Origin: Billgrantia aerodenitrificans
Lineage (GTDB): Bacteria; Pseudomonadota; Gammaproteobacteria; Pseudomonadales; Halomonadaceae
NCBI RefSeq assembly: GCF_021404405.1
Contig: NZ_JABFTV010000001.1
Coordinates: forward strand, 496,001 to 560,000
Length of the DNA stretch: 64,000 nt
Reading direction: 5' to 3'
A model generated the notes under the pieces. It searched no databases. It saw only the letters and a list, made by a program, of their open reading frames with translations, and was not told where the DNA came from. Position 1 is the first letter of the stretch. The number at the start of each line of letters is the position of its first letter. The translations under genes and the position numbers were made by a program. This document shows, in pieces, positions 35,905 to 46,799 of the stretch.

Positions 35905-37026
35905 ATGCACGGCGTATGGCGGGATGGCAATCGGTTCGAGCTGCTGGCGGAGTCGTCGCGCTTCCTGCCGGCGATGTTCACTGCCATCGAGGAAGCGCAC
36001 CGCTCGATACTGATCGAGCTCTACCTGATGGAGTCGGGGCATCTGGCCACGGCACTGATCGAGGCCCTGTGTCGCGCTGCACAGCGCGGCGTGGCGGTGG
36101 CCTTGATGCTCGATGCCTACGGTGCCATGGGGCTTTCGGGAGAGGACCGACGGCGCCTGGAGCAGGCCGGTGTGGCGCTGCGCCTGTTCAATCCGCTGGG
36201 CATGCGCTCGCTGACCCGCAACCTGATGCGAGATCACCGCAAGCTCGTCGTCGTCGATGGCAGCGTGGCTTTCACGGGGGGCTTCGGCGCGGTCGATGAG
36301 TTCCTCGAGGCCTGGTACGAGGTGGCGGTGCGCATCGAAGGTCCCGTGGTGGCCGACTGGGTGCGGCTGTTCTCGCGACTGTGGGATTCGCCGTTGACCC
36401 GAGGAGCCGGAGAGGCGTCCCTGGTGCGCCATCTGACGCTCGAGCTGGCGCCTCGCGAGGATTACCAGGGCATGCGCGGCCGCGTGGTGTGGGGGCAGGG
36501 TTACCGCTACCAGGCCATTCGCCACTCGCTCTACGGCCGGGTGTCGTCGGCACAGCGCCGCATCTGGCTGTGCACGCCCTATTTCGTGCCAACCTTCAGC
36601 CTGCGCATGCGATTGGCTCGGGCTGCCCGCCGCGGCGTCGACGTGCGGCTCCTGCTGCCCGGACGCGACCACGACCACCCATGGGTGCGCTACGCCGGCC
36701 AGCGCTTCTATCGGCGGCTGCTGCGTGCCGGGGTACGCATCTTCGAGTTCCAACCCACCTTCATCCATGCCAAGTTCTCACTGGTCGATCAGTGGTCGAG
36801 CCTTGGCTCGTGCAACTTCGATCACTGGAGCCTGCACTGGAACCTGGAGGCCAATCAGGAGGTGGATGACGTGCGCTTCGCCAGCGAAGTGGCGGCCCTG
36901 TTCGAGCGTAACTTCGCCGCCAGCCGCGAGATCACCTACCGCGAGTGGTTGCAGCGTCCGCGCTGGCAGCGTTTCAAGGAGTGGCTATTCGGCAGCTTCG
37001 ATGCATGGCTGACGCGGCTGCGGTGA
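35905..37026 (+). CDS. cardiolipin synthase-like phospholipase D family protein (ClsB type)
   Basis: A 373-aa protein with two PLD HxKx4D motifs: DHRKLVVVDGSVAFTGG near residue 112 and FIHAKFSLVDQWSSLGSCNFD near residue 290. It has no N-terminal transmembrane pair, which distinguishes ClsB (YbhO) from ClsA. The likely activity is transfer of phosphatidyl groups to make cardiolipin or phosphatidylglycerol. AAGGAGAGGG lies before the ATG. It is divergent from plsB across about 124 bp. Confidence 0.85.
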   Translation: MHGVWRDGNRFELLAESSRFLPAMFTAIEEAHRSILIELYLMESGHLATALIEALCRAAQRGVAVALMLDAYGAMGLSGEDRRRLEQAGVALRLFNPLGMRSLTRNLMRDHRKLVVVDGSVAFTGGFGAVDEFLEAWYEVAVRIEGPVVADWVRLFSRLWDSPLTRGAGEASLVRHLTLELAPREDYQGMRGRVVWGQGYRYQAIRHSLYGRVSSAQRRIWLCTPYFVPTFSLRMRLARAARRGVDVRLLLPGRDHDHPWVRYAGQRFYRRLLRAGVRIFEFQPTFIHAKFSLVDQWSSLGSCNFDHWSLHWNLEANQEVDDVRFASEVAALFERNFAASREITYREWLQRPRWQRFKEWLFGSFDAWLTRLR

Positions 37027-37053
37027 CGGGTACCTGAGTTTGGCCAGGCAACC

Positions 37054-37716
37054 CTACCGCTTGCCGCCGGGCTTGCCCTTGCCGGGGCCCCGGCCGGCGG
37101 GCTTCTTCTTGCGCGGCATGGGCTTGGGCGTCTCCGGTGGCACACGGTAGTGCAGGTAGAGATCCAGTACCAGGTCCGGCAACTGGCCGACCAGCGACTC
37201 CAGGCGCGCGCTGTCCGCTGCCATCTCGGCCATGTCGGGCTCGTCATCGAACAGGCCCGACAGCGCCATAAACGGCAACAGTAGGGTGGCGACGCTCTCC
37301 TCTTCCTGTTCGAACCAGGCCGCTTCGTCGAGGAATACACCCTCCATGAAGCCGGCGCACCAGTCGCCGACGGGCGTCTCTTCGGGCGGCAGGCCGTCCA
37401 GAGTCAGATCGAAAGGCAGCTCGGGAAGCCCACCCTGTTCCAGGGTATCGATGGCATTACCGTGCAGCTTTTCCAGCAGGCCCAGAATCTCGCTGCGCTC
37501 CTCGGAATCGGCGAATGCCGGCTCGCCGTGGAACAGTTCGGCCACCCAGGTGGCGGATTCCACCTCGCGAGGCGCCACGGCAAGCGCGACGAGAAAGCCA
37601 TGGGCGGAGATCAGGTCCAGCGCATCGGGGTCGACGCTTTCGGAATCGAGAAACTCGTCGAGGCGTTCGAGCTCTTCGTCCTCGAGCAGGGGCTGGGGCA
37701 GGGGCGTGTCGGACAT
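37054..37716 (-). CDS. YecA/YgfB family (UPF0149) protein
   Basis: A 220-aa all-alpha protein of the UPF0149 family; the EELERLDEFLD opening, DLISAHGFLVALAVAP and the WCAGFMEGVFLDEAAW segments are characteristic. The C-terminus (about residue 193 on) is a Pro/Lys/Gly-rich basic tail, without the zinc-binding SEC-C motif of E. coli YecA. Function is not established. GAGAGG stands before the ATG at 37716. It is convergent with the PLD gene and divergent from the SprT-like gene. Confidence 0.8.
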   Translation of the reverse strand: MSDTPLPQPLLEDEELERLDEFLDSESVDPDALDLISAHGFLVALAVAPREVESATWVAELFHGEPAFADSEERSEILGLLEKLHGNAIDTLEQGGLPELPFDLTLDGLPPEETPVGDWCAGFMEGVFLDEAAWFEQEEESVATLLLPFMALSGLFDDEPDMAEMAADSARLESLVGQLPDLVLDLYLHYRVPPETPKPMPRKKKPAGRGPGKGKPGGKR

Positions 37717-37796
37717 CGGGCCTCTCGCATGGCATCGTGAAGGCGGTGTGGCCAAGGGGCTGGACACTGCCGTGGCGGAACGTCATTTTAGCACCC

Positions 37797-38366
37797 ATGA
37801 GACGATCTGCGCTTCCCGATCATTGCCCCGAGTGGCTGGCCAGCCTTGACGACAAAGCCCTTCACCGAGCCCTGTTGGAGCGGGTGGAGGCTGCCTGGCA
37901 GCTGTGCCGTGGCTATCATCCCGAGCTGCCCCGGCCCAAGGTGTGGTTCGATCTGCGCGGCAAGTGCGCTGGACAGGCCCACTATGGCCGTGGCGGGCTG
38001 CGCTTCAACCCGGTGCTCTATCGTGAGAACCGTCATGCCTTCCTGCGCGACGTGGTGCCTCACGAAATGGCCCACTGGCTAGTGCGTCATCTGAGCGATG
38101 GCCACCGGGCGAGGCCCCATGGGCGCGAATGGCGTACCGTGATGGAGCGGCTGTTCGGGCTCGAGGCGAAGGTGACCCACACCTTCGATACCGGGCGAGC
38201 CAGCCCGACGCCCCATCGCTATCACTGTGGCTGTCAGGTCCACTATTTCACTTCGCAGCGTCACTCGCTGGCGCGCAAGGGGCGCCGTTATCGCTGCCTC
38301 TCGTGTGCTGAGACCTTGGTCTATCAGCCCTTTGTAGAGCATGGAAAAATTACTACAAACGCATGA
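37797..38366 (+). CDS. SprT-like zinc metalloprotease family protein
   Basis: A SprT/Spartan-fold protein of 189 aa. The zinc-binding motif is HEMAH (H89, E90, H93) within VVPHEMAHWLVRHL, with a third His in GHRARPHGREW and a C-terminal zinc-ribbon (HCGCQ, then RCLSC). E. coli SprT has the same layout. Cellular role is uncertain; eukaryotic Spartan degrades DNA-protein crosslinks. ATG 37797 begins the conserved part; no strong Shine-Dalgarno is visible. Confidence 0.85.
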   Translation: MRRSALPDHCPEWLASLDDKALHRALLERVEAAWQLCRGYHPELPRPKVWFDLRGKCAGQAHYGRGGLRFNPVLYRENRHAFLRDVVPHEMAHWLVRHLSDGHRARPHGREWRTVMERLFGLEAKVTHTFDTGRASPTPHRYHCGCQVHYFTSQRHSLARKGRRYRCLSCAETLVYQPFVEHGKITTNA

Positions 38367-38384
38367 TTCGTAAAGAAAAAATCC

Positions 38385-38398
38385 TGATACCAAGGTCT
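38385..38398 (+). promoter_or_regulatory. TGATACCAAGGTCT element upstream of acs (candidate CrbR site)
   Basis: This 14-mer lies 119 bp before the acs ATG. It matches TGATACCAAAGTCT on the minus strand at 59016-59029, upstream of the DUF4212/symporter operon, in 13 of 14 positions and with the same orientation relative to the gene. A TATATG at 38422-38427 downstream is a candidate -10. CrbR (ErdR-type regulators) controls acs in other gammaproteobacteria; the link here is inference. Confidence 0.5.
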
Positions 38399-38517
38399 AA
38401 GAGTTAGGCCCGCTTCGAGGGTATATGCTGTTGGGCGAATCTGATGCCGGCGCATTCGATAACAAGGCAGCCGGTAACATCCACCGAGAGGGTGCATCTC
38501 CTGGAAGAGGCTAGCCA

Positions 38518-40467
<1,950 letters not shown>

Positions 40468-40489
40468 TAGCACGCGCTATCAACTTCCT

Positions 40490-40514
40490 AGCCGGCCCCT
40501 CGGGCCGGCTTTTT
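40490..40514 (+). terminator. intrinsic terminator of acs
   Basis: A 9-bp stem AGCCGGCCC (40490-40498) / GGGCCGGCT (40502-40510), loop CTC, followed by TTTTT (40510-40514). It sits between acs and the convergent Ku gene that ends at 40519. Confidence 0.85.
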
Positions 40515-40518
40515 CATC

Positions 40519-41685
40519 TCAGCCGGCGGCGGCGATGGCCTTGACCAGCTCGGCCTTGCTCATGCGGCTGCGGCCGGGCAGGTTGAGCTGCTGGGCGCGT
40601 TCGTAGAGCTCGTCACGGGAGAGATTTTGCAACTCGGCCGACTCGGCGCTGCGGCGCTTGCCTTTGCCGCGCTGGCCCGTCGGTCGTTTCTTCGCCTCAC
40701 TGCGCCTGGCTGTCGGCTTGGCGCGTTTTTCCGTCTTGCTCTTGCCGGCGTCGTTGCGTGCCGCCTGCCCGGGCGGGCGACCTTCGGCCAGGCTCTGCTT
40801 GAGCACCTGCATCAGGTCGACCACTTCGCCTCCCTGCTCCGGCTCGAACTCGGGGGCATCTTCCTCGCCCAGCGCGATTACATCCTCGCCACGTGCGAGT
40901 TTCTCCTCGGCGCGGGCGACGATACGCTGGCTCTGCAGGTCCTGAAGCTCCTCGCGTTCGAAATCCTTCGCCGTCAGGGCCTCGATGGCCTGCTGCATGG
41001 CCTTGGCCCGCTGCTTGTCGGGCCGGATGGCCTTAGGCAGGGCGATATCCTCAGGGGCGCGCACCTCCTCGGCGAAGCGTAGCGTCTCGGCGCGCAGGAT
41101 TCCTTTCTCTGCGATGATCGCCACCAGGTACTCCTTGCCACGCATGACGAAGGTGGCGATGCCGGCACGCCCGGTGGCCTCCATGCTTGCGGCCAGCAGG
41201 CGGTAGGCCTTGGTCACGCCTTTGTCGGGGGTCATGAAGTAGGCGCGCTGGAAATACATCGGGTCGATCTCGTCGAGGCCGACGAAGCGCTTGAGGTCGA
41301 TCTCCTGGGACTTCTCCGGGGCCAGCGAATCGAGCTCGCGATCTTCCACCACCACGAACTCATTCTTCTCCACCTCGTAGCCGCGGATCAGCTCGTCATA
41401 GTCGAGCACGCGCTCCTCCTTCTCACAGAAGTAGCGCCTTGCCAGCGGTGTGCCATGCGCGTCGACCATGCGCAACGACACCGGCTTGGGCCGGTTGGCC
41501 GGGTAGAGGTTGACCGGCAGGCTGACCAGGCCGAAGGTGATGGTGCCCGACCACAGCGGTCGCGGGCCGCTGGAGTGGAAGCGTTTCTTCTCCTCGCCCT
41601 GGGCCGATTCGTTCTTCTCTTTCGTCTTGCGCTTCTTCTTTGGAGTCTTGTCCTTGGGCTTGGCTTTGGATTTTTGGCTAGGCAC
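40519..41685 (-). CDS. ku: non-homologous end joining protein Ku, longer paralogue
   Basis: A DNA-end-binding Ku homodimer subunit (388 aa). The Ku core covers about residues 42-295 (LWSGTITFGLVSLPVNLYPA, GYEVEKNEFVVVEDREL). N-terminal to the core is a Lys-rich tail of about 36 residues. After the core come a basic linker and a C-terminal SAP/Rho-N-like helix pair (LSRDELYERAQQLNLPG). Its start overlaps the end of the second Ku gene by 8 nt, so the two are one transcript. It is distinct in sequence from the shorter paralogue. Confidence 0.92.
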   Translation of the reverse strand: MPSQKSKAKPKDKTPKKKRKTKEKNESAQGEEKKRFHSSGPRPLWSGTITFGLVSLPVNLYPANRPKPVSLRMVDAHGTPLARRYFCEKEERVLDYDELIRGYEVEKNEFVVVEDRELDSLAPEKSQEIDLKRFVGLDEIDPMYFQRAYFMTPDKGVTKAYRLLAASMEATGRAGIATFVMRGKEYLVAIIAEKGILRAETLRFAEEVRAPEDIALPKAIRPDKQRAKAMQQAIEALTAKDFEREELQDLQSQRIVARAEEKLARGEDVIALGEEDAPEFEPEQGGEVVDLMQVLKQSLAEGRPPGQAARNDAGKSKTEKRAKPTARRSEAKKRPTGQRGKGKRRSAESAELQNLSRDELYERAQQLNLPGRSRMSKAELVKAIAAAG

Positions 41686-42454
41686 GTTTGCGCTCCTTCT
41701 TCAGGCTGGCCTCGAGCGCCTGGGAGAGGTCGTCGGAAGCTTCGCGGCGGCGAATCGGCGTGACCTTGACGCTCTTGCCGCGCCGCTTGGCCTCGATCAG
41801 CTCCAGTACCCGCTCGCGGTACTCGTCATGGTATTCGTCGGGGGCGAACTCGGCCTCCAGCATGCCAATCAGCTGGCGGGCCATGTCGAGCTCCTTGGCG
41901 TCCAGCGGCTTGCCCTTGGGCGGTTCCAGGGCGTCCACCGGCACTACCTGCTCCTCGTGGCGCAGCGACATCAGCATCGGCACGCCGCGATGCAAGCGCA
42001 GGGCGCCGACGTAGCTCTTCTTGCGCATGACCCATCGTGCCAACCCCTCCTTGCCGCTGTTTGCCAGCGCCTCTGCGAGGGCGAAATAGAGCGACTCGCT
42101 GCCATCCGGGCCCAGGTAGTAGGGGCGGTCGTACCAGCGATGATCGATCACCTGCGGCGGCATGAAGCGGATCACCTCGATGTCGCGGCCCGAATCCGGC
42201 TCCAGCGCCTCGAGCTCCTGTTTGTCGAACACCACCAGGCTGCCCTCATCGGTGCGATAAGCGCGGCGTGTCTCGGCGTGGGGGACGATCTCGTCGGTAT
42301 CGGGGTTGACCATGGCCTGCTTGACCGGCGAGCGGTCCTTCTCGTGCAGCAGGCGGAAGTGCACGCTGCGGTCCTGTACCGCGGAGTAGAGCTTCACCGG
42401 CACCTCCACTTCAGCGAAGCGGATCACGCCCTTCCACATCGCCCGTGCCGCCAT
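41678..42454 (-). CDS. ku: non-homologous end joining protein Ku, shorter paralogue
   Basis: Second Ku (258 aa): MWKGVIRFAEVEVPVKLYSAV, then GRDIEVIRFMPPQVIDHRWYDRPYYLGPDG. It lacks the N-terminal Lys-rich tail and has only a short basic C-terminus, unlike the other paralogue, and shares little sequence beyond the family pattern. The ATG at 42454 overlaps the stop of the zinc-ribbon ORF by one base (TGATG). The two may form heterodimers or act under different conditions; this is inference. Confidence 0.9.
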   Translation of the reverse strand: MAARAMWKGVIRFAEVEVPVKLYSAVQDRSVHFRLLHEKDRSPVKQAMVNPDTDEIVPHAETRRAYRTDEGSLVVFDKQELEALEPDSGRDIEVIRFMPPQVIDHRWYDRPYYLGPDGSESLYFALAEALANSGKEGLARWVMRKKSYVGALRLHRGVPMLMSLRHEEQVVPVDALEPPKGKPLDAKELDMARQLIGMLEAEFAPDEYHDEYRERVLELIEAKRRGKSVKVTPIRRREASDDLSQALEASLKKERKRA

Positions 42455-42675
42455 CACGCCTTTCCTCCTTGGCACTTCTCTTCTTCGTGGCACTTTTCTT
42501 CTTCGTGACATTCGGGGCACAGCGTGTCACGAGTGTCGAAGCGTGCCGCGACGCAGGCCGGGCAGATCGGCCGGTCGCAGTAGATGCAGTGGTAGCCTGC
42601 CTCGTAGTGGAAGGTGCGCAGGCAGAACTGGCAGGTCTCGGGGCCGCTCTCCATCCACCAGGGCGCTTCGCTCAT
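42454..42675 (-). CDS. small cysteine-rich zinc-ribbon protein in NHEJ operon
   Basis: A 73-aa protein with ten cysteines. CxxC pairs are at C15/C18, C30/C33, C38/C41 and C53/C56, and the tail repeats HEEEKC twice (C62, C68). The CxxC arrangement predicts two zinc-binding sites. It sits between ligD (28 bp upstream) and the shorter ku (1-base overlap), so it is co-expressed with NHEJ proteins. I do not recognise a named family. It could bind DNA ends or proteins, or be a metal-dependent partner of Ku or LigD. Confidence 0.75.
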   Translation of the reverse strand: MSEAPWWMESGPETCQFCLRTFHYEAGYHCIYCDRPICPACVAARFDTRDTLCPECHEEEKCHEEEKCQGGKA

Positions 42676-42703
42676 GTCATTCCCTCCGGTACAAGACCAG
42701 TGT

Positions 42704-45244
42704 TCATTTCACTCCCACGGCCTTGAGCAGCTTGGCATCCAGCGGGCGTGCCGCCTCACTGAAGCCTGCCCAGGGGTCCTCGCGCAGGGCCGAGAGCCGC
42801 CGGCGCAGGTTCTGCACGTTGTAGCGGTCGGCGCGCAGTGCGGCGTTGAGTTCGTCCCAGCGAATCGGCACCGCTACCGGGGCATTCTGGCGGGCGCGCA
42901 CCGTGTAGGAGGCCACCGCCGTGGCGCCGCGGCCGTTGCGCAGGTAGTCGATGAAGATGCGCCCCTCGCGTTTGGCCTTGGACATGTTGGTGGTGAGCCG
43001 CTGCGGATCGTCCTTGGCGTGAGCCTCGGCAACCCCCTTGGCGAAGGCCTTGGCCCGGTCCCACTCGGCGCCGGGTTCGATCGGCACCACCAGGTGCAGC
43101 CCCTTGCCGCCGGTGGTGCGCAGGAAGGGGGTGAGTCCCAGCGACTCCAGCCGCTCGCGCAGGGTGCCGGCGACCCGCAGGATTTCCTTCCAGGCGATGC
43201 CTTCGTCCGGGTCGAGATCGAACACTAGATTGTCGGGCTGTTCGAGGTGGTCGATGCGGCTACCCCAAGGATGGATCTCCAGCGCGCCAGCCTGCACCAG
43301 GCCGATCAGATCGGCGGCGGACTCGACATAGACGTACTCGGCGCTGCCTTTCTTCTCCGGCACGTCGATGCGCGGCACGCTGTCGGGAATGGCGCTGCGT
43401 GGGTGCTTCTGGAAGAAGCACTCGTCGTTGCGCCCCTGGGGGCAGCGCACCAATGACAGCGGCCGCCTGGCCAGGTGGGGCAGCACCCACTCCTGGATCT
43501 GCTCATAGAAACGCGCCAAGTCGAGCTTGGTCAGCCCCTGCTCGGGAAACAGCACCCGGTCGGGGCTGGTCAGGCGCACGCCAAGCAGCGAGGTTTCGTC
43601 CTTGCGCTTGCGCGTGGCCGGCTTGTCCGGCTTGGCGTCCTTTGTCGAAGTGCCTTCGGCAGCCATCTCCTTGGTCGGGGTCATGCGAATTTCCTCCGGA
43701 TTGCGATCCTCACGCAGGCCGCGAAAGGCCGGGTGACGCAGGCGGCCGTCGCGGGTGCGTTCGGTGAACTCCACCTCGATCACCAGCTCGGGGCGCACCC
43801 AGTGCACGGCGCGGCTGTCCGGCACGCTGCCGTGAAAGGGGGAGCGTTTCACTTCGAGCTCCTGCAGGGTGGCGCTCAGTCGTTCGAGCAGACGATGGCT
43901 GAAACCGGTGCCAACGCGCCCGGCGTATATCAAACCCTGCTTGCCGTAGGCGCCCATCAGCAGCGAGCCGAATCCGCTGCGTGAGCCGCCGGGCTCGGTG
44001 TAGCCGCCGACGATGAACTCCTCGTGGCTGACGCACTTCACCTTCAGCCAGTCGCGGCTGCGCTTCTGCTGGTAGCGGCTGTCGGCGCGCTTGCAGATGA
44101 TGCCCTCTAGCCCCATCTGGCAGGCGCGCTCGTGGAAGGCCTCGCCCTGAGCGTCGAGATGGTCGGAGTAGCGGATGGTGCCGTTTGCCGAGGCCATGTC
44201 CGCCGCCTCGAGCAGTGCCGCGAGTGTGCGCTTGCGCTCCAGCAGAGGCACCTTGGCCAGGTCGTATCCCTCCAGGTAGAGCAGGTCGAAGAGCTGGTAG
44301 ACCAGGGCAGATGTGCGGCCGCTGGAGAGCGCCTCCTGCAGCTCGTCGAAGCGGCTGATGCCATCCTTGCCCATGGCCACCACCTCACCGTCGAGCAGCG
44401 CCGAGTCCACCGGCAGCGGTTCGAGCGCCCGGGCGATCCCGGCAAAGCGCTGGGTCCAGTCCTTGCCATTGCGGGTGATCAGGCGCACGTCGCCCTTTTC
44501 GATGCGGGCCAGCAGGCGATAGCCGTCGAGCTTGATCTCATGGATCCACTCGCCCTGGGTTGGCACCTCGCGGGCCAGAGTGGCCAACTGCGGCTTCACT
44601 TCTCTTGGCAGCCTGGCCTTGCGTGCACCGTCGAGACGGCTTGGATCGGGAAGTTCGGTCGTGTCGGCGCCCCAGGTATCGTCACGCTCCTCGGCGATTT
44701 CGCCCATGCTGCGACCGCTGACGATGCTTTCGTCCAGATCTACCGTCAGCGATGCGTCCATGCGCGGCTTGTCGTCGTGGCGCTTGATGAGCAGCCAGTT
44801 GCGAGCGTGCTTGTCCTGACGTTTTCCGCTCATGCGGGTCAGGGTCCAACTGCCCTTGAGCCTTTCGCCGTCGAGCTCGATATCGATTCGGTCCGGCTTG
44901 GGCTTGCCCTTGAGCTGCCAGGTGCCGCGGTCCCACAGCATCACGGTGCCGCCGCCGTAGGATTTTTCCGGAATCACGCCTTCGAACCCGCCGTACTCCA
45001 GCGGGTGATTCTCCACTTCCACGGCCAGACGCTTCTCGCCGGGTTCGAGGCTCGGCCCCTTGGGCAGCGCCCAGCTTCTGAGCACGCCGTTCTGCTCCAG
45101 GCGCAGGTCGAAGTGGTCGTGGCTCGCCGCGTGCTTGTGCATCACGTAAAGGTTGCCCGTTGCCGATCCCTTGTCGGTTCCACCGGCAGGCTCGCGGGTG
45201 CGCTCGAAATCGCGCTTGCGGCGATACTCCTCGAGTTTCTCCAT
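42704..45244 (-). CDS. ligD: ATP-dependent DNA ligase D (phosphoesterase-ligase-polymerase)
   Basis: The multifunctional NHEJ ligase (846 aa). The 3'-phosphoesterase domain covers about residues 30-150 (SHDHFDLRLEQNGVLRSWALPKG). The ligase domain covers about 200-510, with the adenylated Lys in HEIKLDGYRLLA. The primase-polymerase domain covers about 550-840, with the metal-binding DLDPDE. This order is the pseudomonad one. ATG 45244 has AAGG nine bases upstream; ATG 45253 also fits. It leads an operon of four NHEJ genes read toward 40.5 kb. Confidence 0.94.
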   Translation of the reverse strand: MEKLEEYRRKRDFERTREPAGGTDKGSATGNLYVMHKHAASHDHFDLRLEQNGVLRSWALPKGPSLEPGEKRLAVEVENHPLEYGGFEGVIPEKSYGGGTVMLWDRGTWQLKGKPKPDRIDIELDGERLKGSWTLTRMSGKRQDKHARNWLLIKRHDDKPRMDASLTVDLDESIVSGRSMGEIAEERDDTWGADTTELPDPSRLDGARKARLPREVKPQLATLAREVPTQGEWIHEIKLDGYRLLARIEKGDVRLITRNGKDWTQRFAGIARALEPLPVDSALLDGEVVAMGKDGISRFDELQEALSSGRTSALVYQLFDLLYLEGYDLAKVPLLERKRTLAALLEAADMASANGTIRYSDHLDAQGEAFHERACQMGLEGIICKRADSRYQQKRSRDWLKVKCVSHEEFIVGGYTEPGGSRSGFGSLLMGAYGKQGLIYAGRVGTGFSHRLLERLSATLQELEVKRSPFHGSVPDSRAVHWVRPELVIEVEFTERTRDGRLRHPAFRGLREDRNPEEIRMTPTKEMAAEGTSTKDAKPDKPATRKRKDETSLLGVRLTSPDRVLFPEQGLTKLDLARFYEQIQEWVLPHLARRPLSLVRCPQGRNDECFFQKHPRSAIPDSVPRIDVPEKKGSAEYVYVESAADLIGLVQAGALEIHPWGSRIDHLEQPDNLVFDLDPDEGIAWKEILRVAGTLRERLESLGLTPFLRTTGGKGLHLVVPIEPGAEWDRAKAFAKGVAEAHAKDDPQRLTTNMSKAKREGRIFIDYLRNGRGATAVASYTVRARQNAPVAVPIRWDELNAALRADRYNVQNLRRRLSALREDPWAGFSEAARPLDAKLLKAVGVK

Positions 45245-45492
45245 CGGCTCCATCCTTGGCCGCTGATTGCGGTACACAGCCACACCTTCAGCCTAGCTGC
45301 GCTTGTTCCTGGCGCAAATACCAACGCTATCCGTCATCTTGGGTTCCGTTGTGTTTCCTCAGAGTGCCCATGGGTAAAGAATCGTCTTGGCCGTGGAACC
45401 TTTGGCGCCGGCTCCTTATCTTGTGAAGGGTAAGGAAGCAGGAAGTCCCGGGATTGGGGTTTCCAAAAAAGTACCGTCATGGAGACAGATGG
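45245..45492. promoter_or_regulatory. divergent promoter region between ligD and the ATP-grasp gene
   Basis: About 248 bp that must carry both promoters. I find no strong sigma70 pair by eye. It contains AAATACCAACGC (near 45317-45328), which shares ATACCAA with the acs-type element but not the rest. No open frame here is convincing. Confidence 0.3.
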
Positions 45493-46782
45493 ATGAAGCG
45501 GAACATTTTCGTCGTGGCGCTGGAGGAAATTCAGCGCGAGGAGCTGGAAACCTTGCGCCACTCCGACCAGTTCGAAGTGCACAGCTTGCTGTCGGTCAAG
45601 ACAGCCGTCGAGTCACCCCAATTTTCCTTTGACGAACTGTTGGACCAGGCGCGCCAGAAGCTCGCAGCGTTCGACGGTTCCGTCGATGCCATCGTGGCCC
45701 AATGGGATTTTCCCACCAGCGTGATGGTCCCCATTCTGTGCCGGGAGTACGACATACCCTCGCCTTCGGTGGAAAGCGTACTCAAGTGCGAGCACAAATA
45801 CTGGAGCAGGCTCGAGCAGCAGAAGGTCATTCCCGAAGTCGTACCGGAATTCTGCGCCGTCGACCCCTTCGTCGAGAATCCGCTTTCCCAGGTAACACTC
45901 GACTATCCCTTCTGGATCAAGCCGGTCAAGGCGTTCTCCTCGCACCTGGGCTTTAGGATCGAGAACGACGAGCAGTTTCATGCTGCCATCGAGGAGATTC
46001 GCCAGGGTATCCGTCAGCTCGGCGACCCGTTCAACGAGGCGCTGCGCCATGCCGAACTGCCATCGCACATACAGGAAATGGACGGCAATTCCTGCATTGC
46101 CGAGCAGATCGTTTCCGGGGTGCAAGGCGCACCTGAAGGCACGGTATATCGCGGTGAGTTCAACGTCCACGGCATCATTGCCCAGCCCAACTCGGTCAAC
46201 AAGGAGATCCCCTACGACCGGCTGGAGTACCCGAGCAATCTGCCCGAGCGCATCCATCGTGAAATGATCGATGTCTCGCGTCGCTTCCTCGAGCACATCG
46301 GCTACGACAACGGCTGCTTCAACGCCGAGTTCATGTGGGACGAGGCTCAGGACAAGCTGTGGCTGATCGAGGTGAATACCCGAATCTCACAGTCTCATAG
46401 CGAGATATTCATCATGGTCGACGGCATGTCCAACCATGAGGTGGCGGTCGACATCGCTTTCGGCGAGCGTCCTTCGCTGGCCAATCGGCAGGGCGTGGCA
46501 GCGGTGGCTGCCAAGTGCTACATCCCCTACGAACATCGCGATGGCATCGTCAAGCGGGTGCCGAGCGAAGCGCAGATCGAGGCGCTCACCCAGCGCTTTC
46601 CGGGCACCAAGGTGAGGATCGACGTGGAGCCCGGCACTCGCCTGGGCGAACTGATGCATCAGGACAATTTCTGCTATCGCCTGGGCACTCTTTACGTGGC
46701 AGGCGAGGATCATGATCAGATCGAGGAGCGCTACAGAGCCTGTCTGGAGGCCCTCGAGTTCGAGATCGAACCCATCGAATGA
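45493..46782 (+). CDS. ATP-grasp superfamily ligase of unknown substrate
   Basis: A 429-aa ATP-grasp protein. Residues about 1-100 form a Rossmann-like pre-ATP domain (AIVAQWDFPTSVMVPILCREY). The ATP-grasp domain follows, with CEHKYWSRLEQQKVIP, the substrate-binding region FWIKPVKAFSSHLGFRI, and the Mg-binding NAEFMWDEAQDKLWLIEVN, then RISQSHSEIF. Such enzymes join a carboxylate to an amine or thiol using ATP. Substrate cannot be read from sequence. The ATG follows GGAG. An alpha/beta hydrolase gene follows after 17 bp, so the pair probably makes and cleaves the same class of amide or ester. Confidence 0.75.
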   Translation: MKRNIFVVALEEIQREELETLRHSDQFEVHSLLSVKTAVESPQFSFDELLDQARQKLAAFDGSVDAIVAQWDFPTSVMVPILCREYDIPSPSVESVLKCEHKYWSRLEQQKVIPEVVPEFCAVDPFVENPLSQVTLDYPFWIKPVKAFSSHLGFRIENDEQFHAAIEEIRQGIRQLGDPFNEALRHAELPSHIQEMDGNSCIAEQIVSGVQGAPEGTVYRGEFNVHGIIAQPNSVNKEIPYDRLEYPSNLPERIHREMIDVSRRFLEHIGYDNGCFNAEFMWDEAQDKLWLIEVNTRISQSHSEIFIMVDGMSNHEVAVDIAFGERPSLANRQGVAAVAAKCYIPYEHRDGIVKRVPSEAQIEALTQRFPGTKVRIDVEPGTRLGELMHQDNFCYRLGTLYVAGEDHDQIEERYRACLEALEFEIEPIE

Positions 46783-46799
46783 ACCCGCAAGGAGGAACC

